A DNA stretch of 7,797 bases from Spirochaetales bacterium (lineage in GTDB: Bacteria; Spirochaetota; Spirochaetia; ARS1246). Below the pieces are notes generated by a model. That model was not told the origin of the DNA, ran no database searches, and saw nothing but the letters and a program-made list of their open reading frames with translations. Shown here one piece after another: positions 1 to 5,433 of this stretch; the stretch's first letter is position 1, and each line of letters starts with the position of its first letter. The stretch covers positions 1 through 7,797 of the forward strand of contig JAFGHN010000112.1 of the NCBI GenBank assembly GCA_016930115.1, written 5' to 3'. The translations under genes and the position numbers were made by a program.

Positions 1-315
1 CTGCCAGGAAAGTTCCGCTATCGATATCAGCAATCCGCATACCGCGAAGAAAGACCAGAGGATGTTCAGGTTGAGCAGGGAAATGAAAGAATCACTCGTT
101 CCGCGGCTGCCTATCAAGGATTCGATTCCGATTGCGAACAGTGCCGCCGCGGCGAGCCGGGCGGTGACCGGTTCAACGGCCATTGTCCAGCCCAAAAGCT
201 CCAGGAACCGCCAGGGAAAGAAAAAAAGCGGAACGGCGATGACGACATCGACAAAAGCATGGATCATGAAAAAGACCCGCAGGATAGTAGGGACATCCGG
301 CGTTATTCGTTTCAT
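1..315 (-). CDS. Small multi-TM membrane protein, unknown function (3' end cut by window)
   Basis: The window shows the first 105 codons of a minus-strand gene that runs off the left edge with no stop. A full Shine-Dalgarno (AGGAGGTG, 321-328) lies about 5 bases before the ATG at 313-315. The protein is strongly hydrophobic, with likely membrane spans near residues 11-33, 51-68 and 77-99. Recognisable local pieces are IHAFVDVVIAVPLF, EPVTARLAAAALFAIGIESL and LNLNILWS. This pattern resembles a family of uncharacterised integral membrane proteins of roughly 130-140 residues that I know only as hypothetical proteins, so probably about 30 residues are missing. Its ATG overlaps the stop of the ATPase gene (ATGA), making it the last visible gene of a coupled four-gene block. 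No catalytic motif is visible and I assign no function. Confidence 0.8.
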   Translation of the reverse strand, partial: MKRITPDVPTILRVFFMIHAFVDVVIAVPLFFFPWRFLELLGWTMAVEPVTARLAAAALFAIGIESLIGSRGTSDSFISLLNLNILWSFFAVCGLLISIAELSWQ

Positions 316-1016
316 CGGTTCACCTCCTGAAAAATATCTCGGTATATTTTGTAGTGCTCCGTGTCCCGGTATTGTATTTCACGTATCGGCGCCGAATCGA
401 ATCCCAGTATACGACCTCCCTCCAGTGACAGGAGGATCGGCGAGTGTGTGGCGATGATAAACTGTGCCTTGCCCGAGAGCATCGCCTTTCTGATGATTGC
501 CACGAGTTTAAGCTGCGTTTTGGGTGAAAGCGCGTTTTCAGGTTCGTCGAGCAGATACACTCCTTCCAGACTGAACCTGTGTTCAAAGTAGGCCATATGG
601 CTTTGCCCGTGTGATTGGGTCAGCAGAGAATTGTTCCCAAAGTAGCGGAGCACCCCGGGATCGGTCGAGGCCCACTCGTCGAGCAACTGGGAGAAGTTCC
701 TGAACATTTCCGCCGCAAAGAACGCCCCGGGTACGATCCCGTTGGCCCACTTGAGGGATATGTACCTGTATAACTGCTCCTCGTACTTGTTCTTGATGTA
801 CCGCGAGCGCTGAAACCCTGTCCATATATGGATATTCGCCCGGTAGGCGATTGATTTCAGGAGCGTCGATTTCCCCGAACCGTTTTCTCCGGCGAAGAAA
901 GTGACCGGGGAGGTGAACCGGATCGATTCGGTGGTATTGAGCAGATCAAGGCTGAAGGGATAAACATCGCGTACGGGAAATTGGTCCGCATGGATGCAGC
1001 ACTCGCTCACATGCAT
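312..1016 (-). CDS. AAA/ABC-fold ATPase, COG3910-like predicted ATPase
   Basis: A 234-residue soluble ATP-binding protein. Visible motifs are Walker A GENGSGKST (residues 43-51), an ABC-type signature SHGQS (135-139), Walker B GVYLLDEPENALSP (152-165) and the H-loop His in ATHSP (H191). The short helical insert between Walker A and signature, the lack of transmembrane spans and the length of about 230 residues match the stand-alone predicted ATPases of COG3910 (AAA_21-type), which are related to the SMC/Rad50/OLD ATPase heads. They have no established substrate. The ATG overlaps the thioesterase 3' end by 10 bases, with AGGGAG about 8 bases upstream inside that gene. The stop overlaps the next gene by 4 bases. 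These overlaps imply translational coupling. The gene is intact. The family call is firm and the biological role is unknown. Confidence 0.9.
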   Translation of the reverse strand: MHVSECCIHADQFPVRDVYPFSLDLLNTTESIRFTSPVTFFAGENGSGKSTLLKSIAYRANIHIWTGFQRSRYIKNKYEEQLYRYISLKWANGIVPGAFFAAEMFRNFSQLLDEWASTDPGVLRYFGNNSLLTQSHGQSHMAYFEHRFSLEGVYLLDEPENALSPKTQLKLVAIIRKAMLSGKAQFIIATHSPILLSLEGGRILGFDSAPIREIQYRDTEHYKIYRDIFQEVNR

Positions 1017-1447
1017 GAGATCTCTCCCTGAACTCCGGCGAACCAGTCATTCACCGCGGAAATCACCTGTTCCGGCGGAGGGACAGGCCTTCCGTTTGTC
1101 ACAAACGCTACATAGGTGCGCGCACTGACCACTTCCGCGTTGTCCGGTTGCCGCCGGAGCTTCTGATCAAACACGTACTGAAGCCGTCCCTTTGTGCTCA
1201 TCCGCAGGCTTGACGAAAACTCCTCCATGCCCTTGAGAGACAACCGGTAATCGATTTCGATCCGCCTCACCACCGCGTCTATTCCCTCGATATGCAGGGC
1301 CCTGAAATCGACACCGAGATGCCTCAAGAAGCAGTGGCGCGTGTGCTCGAGATAGTTGAGATACACCGCGTTATTGATGATTCCCTGTAAATCGCATTCG
1401 CAGTCCCGGGTCTGCATCATGATTGAGTAGGTCCGGTCCTGGCTCAT
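1007..1447 (-). CDS. Acyl-CoA thioesterase, 4-hydroxybenzoyl-CoA thioesterase (hotdog) family
   Basis: A 146-residue single hotdog-domain protein of the YbgC/FadM/4HBT type, expected to hydrolyse an acyl-CoA thioester in the cytoplasm. The N-terminal signature RDCECDLQGIINNAVYLNYL (residues 14-33) followed by EHTR contains D19, which aligns with the catalytic Asp of the family's D-x-x-G-x-x-x-x-x-x-Y pattern. The His often found after it is replaced by N25/N26, as in many family members. The second half (FSSSLRMSTKGRLQYVFDQKL, then SARTYVAFV) gives the expected central beta strands. The start has AAGGGA about 6 bases upstream. It overlaps the kinase stop by 4 bases (ATGA) and runs 10 bases into the ATPase gene. 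The substrate cannot be read from the sequence. Its position behind a sensor kinase is unusual. Confidence 0.88.
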   Translation of the reverse strand: MSQDRTYSIMMQTRDCECDLQGIINNAVYLNYLEHTRHCFLRHLGVDFRALHIEGIDAVVRRIEIDYRLSLKGMEEFSSSLRMSTKGRLQYVFDQKLRRQPDNAEVVSARTYVAFVTNGRPVPPPEQVISAVNDWFAGVQGEISCM

Positions 1448-2568
1448 GAAATATCCCTTATCGGTATGGATACGGAAAAGGTCGTTCCCTCATCCTTGCC
1501 TGATGAAAAAGATGCGTGCCCTTCCAGGTAGTTTTCGGTCAGGAGTCTTATGCTGTAGGTCCCCAGGCCGCGCCCGGGGCCTTTCGTCGAAAAGAAGCGG
1601 GAGAAGATTTTGGGCTGCACTTCGCCGGGAATGGCGCCGGGATTGTGGACCTCAAAAATCGCCCTCCCATTCTCCTTGCCAAACCTGACATCGATGGTGT
1701 CACCCGGTTCGGAGGCTTCCAGGGCGTTCTTCAGCATGTTGCCGAGGACCCTGCGCAGTATTGTTTCGTCGCTTACAAGAGAGAAGGACTCGGAGAACGG
1801 CGTGATCCGGACAATTTTTTTTGATGTGAGGTCAAGCTGCTCATATTGCGCAACAACCGTGTGTACAAGCTCTTCCGCAATGATCATCTGTCTGCTTGGG
1901 TTTAAGGTGCCGTTTTCCGCCGAAACGAGGAGTTTCTGGCTCTGTATTTCGTCGATCAGGCTTTCGGTTATTTCGCCGGCGCGCACAACCAGCTCACGGT
2001 TTGGCCCGGTGGTGACCTGTCGCTTCAGTAATTCGAGATACGCGCTCAACCCTGAGGCTGTATTCAGGATGTCGTGAAAAAAAATCCTTTCGAGGGCAGC
2101 CTGATGCTTTTTTTCACTCATGTCCTCGAGTAAAAGCACGAGGTATCGCTCGGATTCTACCTCGATGGGGATGGTCCGGATGTTGAAATTGTATGTAACG
2201 GATAAGCCGTTCGATTTTGTTTGAACGACGCATTCACCGTTTATCTCGTGCAAGGTGCGTTGCGCATCAACGATCGCTTTCGCCGCGCCACAGTAGCGGC
2301 ACAACTCGGTCAATCCGCAGTCCTCCGTCCCCGCGTGAACGCACTTGAGCATTTCACCGGGTCTTCTGCCCAACGGCCCTTCGCCGAATATCTCGATGAG
2401 CTTTGGGCTGGCGTACACGATCTGCCGTGCCTGGTTTATGACCATGGCAAGCTCATCGGCGCTGTGTTGCATCAGCCCCGCGGACATTGCGTGCTCAACG
2501 CTGCGGCGCTGCTTTTCGAGAACCACCGGAGCGAACCTATGCATGGGAGGTTCGTAAGAATTGCTCAT
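1444..2568 (-). CDS. Soluble PAS-domain sensor histidine kinase
   Basis: A 374-residue cytoplasmic kinase with no transmembrane span. Residues about 36-152 form a PAS domain. It carries four cysteines (C76, C84, C90, C93) in a CGLTELCRYCGAA stretch, a motif I associate with a recurring group of PAS kinases. The dimerisation helix has the phospho-acceptor His in FFHDILNTASG (H165). The ATPase domain shows an N-box NMLKNALEAS (277-286), HNPGAIP in place of the usual DNGxG box, and STKGPGRGLGTYS (327-339), which complete a HATPase_c fold. The open reading frame extends upstream to a GTG at 2700, but that stretch would run through the divergent promoter. I chose the ATG at 2568; the ATG at 2586 is possible. 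The Shine-Dalgarno is weak. No partner response regulator is in the window. Confidence 0.88.
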   Translation of the reverse strand: MSNSYEPPMHRFAPVVLEKQRRSVEHAMSAGLMQHSADELAMVINQARQIVYASPKLIEIFGEGPLGRRPGEMLKCVHAGTEDCGLTELCRYCGAAKAIVDAQRTLHEINGECVVQTKSNGLSVTYNFNIRTIPIEVESERYLVLLLEDMSEKKHQAALERIFFHDILNTASGLSAYLELLKRQVTTGPNRELVVRAGEITESLIDEIQSQKLLVSAENGTLNPSRQMIIAEELVHTVVAQYEQLDLTSKKIVRITPFSESFSLVSDETILRRVLGNMLKNALEASEPGDTIDVRFGKENGRAIFEVHNPGAIPGEVQPKIFSRFFSTKGPGRGLGTYSIRLLTENYLEGHASFSSGKDEGTTFSVSIPIRDIS

Positions 2569-2577
2569 CGTCTCATC

Positions 2578-2606
2578 ATTACACATTGAACCGATTCCGT
2601 CGAGAA
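2578..2606 (-). promoter_or_regulatory. Weak candidate promoter for the kinase operon
   Basis: On the minus strand TGTAAT (2578-2583, five of six to the -10 consensus) is preceded after 17 bases by TTCTCG (2601-2606, only three of six to the -35 consensus). Transcription would begin about 3 bases before the ATG at 2568, so the mRNA would be nearly leaderless. This fits the lack of a good ribosome binding site, but the -35 match is poor. Confidence 0.25.
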
Positions 2607-2613
2607 CGCCGGG

Positions 2614-2643
2614 TTGCCCGCCCGCGACGGATGGCTGTATAAT
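2614..2643 (+). promoter_or_regulatory. Sigma-70-type promoter for the 2692 gene
   Basis: A perfect TATAAT (2638-2643) follows TTGCCC (2614-2619, four of six) at 18 bases. The predicted start near 2650 leaves a leader of about 42 bases that contains AGGGAG (2681-2686) before the ATG at 2692. It lies in the 123-base gap between the divergent kinase and the plus-strand gene. Confidence 0.55.
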
Positions 2644-2691
2644 CTTCCGGATCGCCTGCAGCCCAACCCGGGATGCGATAAGGGAGCCAGG

Positions 2692-3309
2692 ATGAGACAC
2701 CCCGTGCTGTTATTGCTGTTTATTGCCGCTGCCTCGCCGGTATTCTGCCAGACTACCCTTCACCCGGTGACAGAACCTCTCCTTCCCGTGGTCGCGCGTT
2801 CCGTGTCTTTCGGCGATCCGGAGGACCTCGGTTTTTTTTCAACCGTTCGCGGGCCGATAGCGGTGTCGGAGGAAGGCCGGAAGCTCGTGGCCGACTCCGT
2901 CTTCTGGAGCTGGATGAACATCGGCAGCTTGGGCGCGAGCACGCTGAGCTTCATCGTCACCTGCTGTGTTGACAGAACGGTAGGCGGCATGCTGAGTTTG
3001 GCATCGGCCGGATTCTGGTCTGTTTCCAACCTCGCCACGGCTTTTACCCACCGGAAGATTGCGAACGATATCAAGACCGCCGATCTAAACGTCCCGAGGC
3101 CGGTTGCCGCGGGAGTAGCGTCTTTGGCCGCCGGCGTGCTGGGTATCGGCGCCGTCACGGCGACAAGCCTGATCTTCAACGACCTCTCGGGCGCCGCCGA
3201 GATAACCGCGTATGTCTGTTTTGGGCTCTCAGCCATTGCGGGAGGTTACGGTGTCTTTAAGACTTTTGAGTACGCCCACGCCGCCGGAACAGATCTGAGC
3301 TTCTTTTAA
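2692..3309 (+). CDS. Exported or membrane protein of unknown function
   Basis: I do not recognise this 205-residue protein. The frame is open from 2614, but the ATG at 2692 is preferred because it starts a clear signal sequence (RHPVLLLLFIAAASPVFCQ) and follows AGGGAG and the promoter at 2614-2643. A Cys at residue 19 might suggest a lipoprotein, but SPVFC is a poor lipobox. After a polar stretch (about 21-68), hydrophobic segments lie near 72-92, 96-117, 136-162 and 168-190, rich in small residues (Gly, Ala, Ser). Adjacent cysteines occur at 91-92. No enzyme motif is seen. The gene is convergent with the PRPP synthetase gene, and their TAA stop codons overlap within TTAA at 3306-3309. Confidence 0.75.
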   Translation: MRHPVLLLLFIAAASPVFCQTTLHPVTEPLLPVVARSVSFGDPEDLGFFSTVRGPIAVSEEGRKLVADSVFWSWMNIGSLGASTLSFIVTCCVDRTVGGMLSLASAGFWSVSNLATAFTHRKIANDIKTADLNVPRPVAAGVASLAAGVLGIGAVTATSLIFNDLSGAAEITAYVCFGLSAIAGGYGVFKTFEYAHAAGTDLSFF

Positions 3310-4250
3310 GGGAACATCTCGCTGATGCTCAGCCTGTGATGGATCCGCCTGATCGCCTCGGCAAAGTACGGTGCAACGGATACTACTTCAACTTTGTCCG
3401 AGAGACCCACCGGGTGCTCCTCCACTGTATCCGTTATCAGAAGTGTTTCAATCGGACTTGAGTTTATCGATTTCATCGAACCGGCGGTAAAAACGCCGTG
3501 TGTGACCATCGCGAAAACGCGGAGTGCCCCCCGTTCCTTGAGTATTATTGCCGTCTTGACCAGCGTACCGCCCGATATGACGAAATCGTCCACGATCACT
3601 GCGTTCTTTCCTTCTACATCGCCGATGACGTTGAGGATCTCCGCCTTCTCGTCGTGGTTCAGCCTCACCTTGTCGCCGATCGCTACATCGGTTTTCAGGT
3701 AATTGGCAAACTGACGCGCTTCATCGGCAAACCCGGTATCCGGGGCGACAACCACCAGGTTTTCCAGGCCGAACTGCTTGAAACGCTCGCACAGCGCCGG
3801 ATGGCCGTAGAGATTGTCCACCGGAATTCTGAAGAATCCCTGTATCTGGGGAGCGTGGAGGTCCATCGTCACCACCCTGTCGGCACCCGCTGCTTCTATT
3901 GCATCCGCGCAAACCCGCGCCCGTATCGAAACTCTCGGTTCGTCTTTCTTGTCTCCCTTTGCATAGCTGAAGTAGGGGATAATGACGGTGATGGATTGCG
4001 CGCTTGCCCGCCGCAGCGCGTCTATCCAGAAGAGCAGCTCCATGAACTTGTCATTCGGCGAAAACATCGTTGACTGTACGAGGTAGGCGTGGCGTCCGCG
4101 GACATTTTCAATCACCCTGACAAAGATGTTGCCTTCGGAAAAGGTCAACATCTCGTTGCGGGCGGGCTTTATCGAGAGGTAGGAGCATATATTAGAAGTA
4201 AGTTGTTTGCTGCCGCTGCCGGCGAACACGAGTATCTCGTCGTCGCTCAT
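3306..4250 (-). CDS. prs: Ribose-phosphate pyrophosphokinase (PRPP synthetase), non-classical motif variant
   Basis: A 314-residue cytoplasmic enzyme that makes PRPP from ribose 5-phosphate and ATP for purine, pyrimidine, His, Trp and NAD synthesis. The N-terminal domain carries DLHAPQIQGFF (130-140) with the catalytic-type H132. The C-terminal domain carries VVAPDTGFADEARQFA (167-182), the flexible-loop K194 and R196, and the PRPP loop VDDFVISGGTL (220-230). Length is typical. Three motifs depart from the classical enzyme: KGDKK (98-102) where RQDRK is usual, KVR for KRR, and DDFVISGGTL for DDMIDTAGTL. From memory similar SDKKD/ISGGTL enzymes form a recognised subfamily, so this is probably a functional variant and not a decayed gene. 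The ATG at 4248-4250 is only 8 bases from a -10 box and lacks a well-spaced Shine-Dalgarno. Confidence 0.93.
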   Translation of the reverse strand: MSDDEILVFAGSGSKQLTSNICSYLSIKPARNEMLTFSEGNIFVRVIENVRGRHAYLVQSTMFSPNDKFMELLFWIDALRRASAQSITVIIPYFSYAKGDKKDEPRVSIRARVCADAIEAAGADRVVTMDLHAPQIQGFFRIPVDNLYGHPALCERFKQFGLENLVVVAPDTGFADEARQFANYLKTDVAIGDKVRLNHDEKAEILNVIGDVEGKNAVIVDDFVISGGTLVKTAIILKERGALRVFAMVTHGVFTAGSMKSINSSPIETLLITDTVEEHPVGLSDKVEVVSVAPYFAEAIRRIHHRLSISEMFP

Positions 4251-4258
4251 ATCCTGAT

Positions 4259-4287
4259 ATAGTATCCGGGAGCCTTCCGCGGTTCAA
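4259..4287 (-). promoter_or_regulatory. Promoter for the PRPP synthetase gene
   Basis: On the minus strand TTGAAC (4282-4287), 17 bases, then TACTAT (4259-4264). Transcription should begin at about 4252, leaving 0 to 3 bases before the ATG. The hexamers and spacing are identical to those upstream of the zinc-ribbon gene (5205-5233), which supports both calls. Confidence 0.55.
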
Positions 4288-4296
4288 GTGGATACG

Positions 4297-4338
4297 GCGC
4301 GGGAGACTGCGGCGTTCCCGCGCGGCGCCAGGCGCCGC
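4297..4338 (-). terminator. GC-rich hairpins 3' of the M23 gene
   Basis: Two overlapping perfect inverted repeats follow the M23 stop codon. GCGGCGCC (4322-4329) faces GGCGCCGC (4331-4338) across one base. GCGCGGGA (4297-4304) faces TCCCGCGC (4316-4323) across 11 bases. They share 4322-4323, so they cannot both form fully. No T-run follows on the minus strand, so this is a hairpin-type 3' end or terminator candidate, not a classical intrinsic terminator. The remainder of the gap is the PRPP synthetase promoter. Confidence 0.4.
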
Positions 4339-4345
4339 CGGCTTT

Positions 4346-4924
4346 TCAGAAGCCGAGCAGCGCCTTCCGTAGTCCGTGGAACACGAGAAAAAACCGGGGC
4401 GGCAGCGCCGTGCCCAACCAGCGGACTTCAAAGTGAAGATGCGGCGCTGTCGACCGCCCGGTACTCCCGACTCTGCCGACTGGCTTCAACGTTCTCAAGA
4501 GAACGACCGCCCCTTTTTTCGTCCTGATTTCGCGCAGGTGGGCGTAACGGGTTTCAAAACCGAGAGGGTGTCTGATCGTGACATAGTTCCCGTAGCTGTC
4601 GCTCAATCCGGTCTCAATAACGATACCCGGCGCCGAAGAGACGACCCTTGTTCCCTCCGGCGCCGCGAGGTCGATTCCTTTGTGGGTTTCAAGATCAAGA
4701 GCGAACAAACTCTCGGGTCTTTTACGGAGAAAAAAACCTGATGAGACCTCGCCGTCGACCGGAAATCGGAACGGAGGAACCGCTACCGTCACAACTATGA
4801 GCGCTGCGAATACGAGAAGCACGATCTTTCGTAGTCGCCTCCCCGCATTTGAAGCGAGGCGGTTCTTCTTGATTTTCGAGTTGAGCCTCTGGAAGCTCTT
4901 CAGAGTCCTCTTGAAGCTCCTCAC
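4346..4924 (-). CDS. M23 family metallopeptidase, membrane-anchored LytM-type
   Basis: A 192-residue peptidase expected to cleave peptidoglycan cross-links outside the cytoplasmic membrane. A basic N-terminus (1-33) precedes one membrane span (RKIVLLVFAALIVVTVAVPP, 32-51), followed directly by the M23 (LytM) domain. Zinc and catalytic residues are complete: H81 and D85 in HKGIDLAAPEG, H129 in RYAHL, and H162/H164 in STAPHLHFEV. No LysM, SH3 or coiled-coil module is present, so the protein is short for the family. The GTG start given here has AGGGA directly abutting it, which is too close to act as a Shine-Dalgarno. A strong GAGGAAGG lies 6 bases before an in-frame ATT at 4949-4951, which would add 9 residues. 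It may be co-transcribed with the zinc-ribbon gene upstream. Confidence 0.9.
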   Translation of the reverse strand: MRSFKRTLKSFQRLNSKIKKNRLASNAGRRLRKIVLLVFAALIVVTVAVPPFRFPVDGEVSSGFFLRKRPESLFALDLETHKGIDLAAPEGTRVVSSAPGIVIETGLSDSYGNYVTIRHPLGFETRYAHLREIRTKKGAVVLLRTLKPVGRVGSTGRSTAPHLHFEVRWLGTALPPRFFLVFHGLRKALLGF

Positions 4925-5020
4925 TTCCCTGTCGTGACGCTTCGAGTTAATGGACAGCCTTCCTCACTCCGGTGCGTTATTCTCATGGAGCCGCACCCGC
5001 ATGAGTGTCTTTTCTTTAGC

Positions 5021-5176
5021 TCACTTGTCAGATTTCAGGAATAGATTCATTTTTGTGCCGCATTGCGGGCAGGTTCCTTTCGCCTGGCGGCGGCCTTTTT
5101 CGTTTGTGGTGACTTGAACGTTCTTCATTTCACGTTTTTGCTTACACTTTACACAATAGGCAACATATTCACTCAT
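5021..5176 (-). CDS. DUF5679 zinc-ribbon protein
   Basis: A 51-residue protein with two Cys pairs, CVKC (C8, C11) and CPQC (C36, C39), spaced as a zinc ribbon, in the order YCVKCKQKREMKN, then GRRQAKGTCPQCGTKM. This matches the small DUF5679 family, whose function is unknown; the fold suggests nucleic-acid or protein binding. The frame is open to 5233, but the ATG at 5174-5176 is preferred: AAGGAG sits 7 bases upstream, and the family begins a few residues before the first Cys pair. It has its own promoter (5205-5233). The M23 gene starts about 70-100 bases downstream on the same strand, with no promoter seen between them. Confidence 0.88.
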   Translation of the reverse strand: MSEYVAYCVKCKQKREMKNVQVTTNEKGRRQAKGTCPQCGTKMNLFLKSDK

Positions 5177-5204
5177 GCACAGCTCCTTACAGTATGGTAT
5201 GAAA

Positions 5205-5233
5205 ATAGTAACCCCATTCCGGTGGAAGTTCAA
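5205..5233 (-). promoter_or_regulatory. Promoter for the zinc-ribbon (and possibly M23) gene
   Basis: On the minus strand TTGAAC (5228-5233), 17 bases, then TACTAT (5205-5210). The predicted start near 5198 gives a leader of about 22 bases that includes the AAGGAG site. Each hexamer has four of six consensus bases, and the arrangement repeats exactly that of the PRPP synthetase promoter. Confidence 0.5.
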
Positions 5234-5297
5234 GAAACAGAGAGAGTCTTTTCTATCGGCGCAGAATCGGGAAAAAACCCGCTCTTCGTGCGATAAT

Positions 5298-5349
5298 CGG
5301 TATCAAGTACCGGTGACACAATCGCCGCGGTTGTGACATACAGTGTATG
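5298..5349. other. Cluster of short repeats upstream of the DUF4097 gene
   Basis: The 257-base gap between the divergent zinc-ribbon and DUF4097 genes contains CGGTA-N5-TACCG (5298-5312), GTGACA twice exactly 20 bases apart (5313-5318 and 5333-5338), and CATAC-AGT-GTATG (5337-5349). They could be operator half-sites for the DUF4097 gene, but each is short enough to occur by chance. I could not identify a convincing plus-strand promoter here. Confidence 0.25.
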
Positions 5350-5433
5350 GAGACTGTCGTTGCGCCGCGGGCTTGCCCCAAGCGCAAGATACTCCGGTAT
5401 CGGCAGTCGCGCGCGGAGAAGGAGGAAAACCTG

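Noticed and set aside
62..457. Plus-strand open frame of 131 codons
   Set aside because: It lies opposite the 3' end of the ATPase gene and the membrane-protein gene, both with motifs or good start signals; its protein has no recognisable feature.
2569..2700. N-terminal extension of the kinase to a GTG at 2700
   Set aside because: It has no Shine-Dalgarno, would run across the divergent TATAAT promoter and into the start of the 2692 gene, and adds no recognisable domain.
3498..4073. Plus-strand open frame of 191 codons
   Set aside because: Antisense to the PRPP synthetase gene; no family features and no ribosome site.
4281..4291. GGTTCAAGTGG, similar to a tRNA T-loop
   Set aside because: The sequence departs from the T-arm consensus, no acceptor, D or anticodon arm surrounds it, and it is explained by the -35 box of the PRPP synthetase promoter.
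4982..5016. Hairpin CTCATG-N12-CATGAG followed by a T-rich tract on the plus strand
   Set aside because: It looks like a terminator only in the plus direction, where no plus-strand gene lies upstream; the 6-base stem is short and the T tract interrupted.
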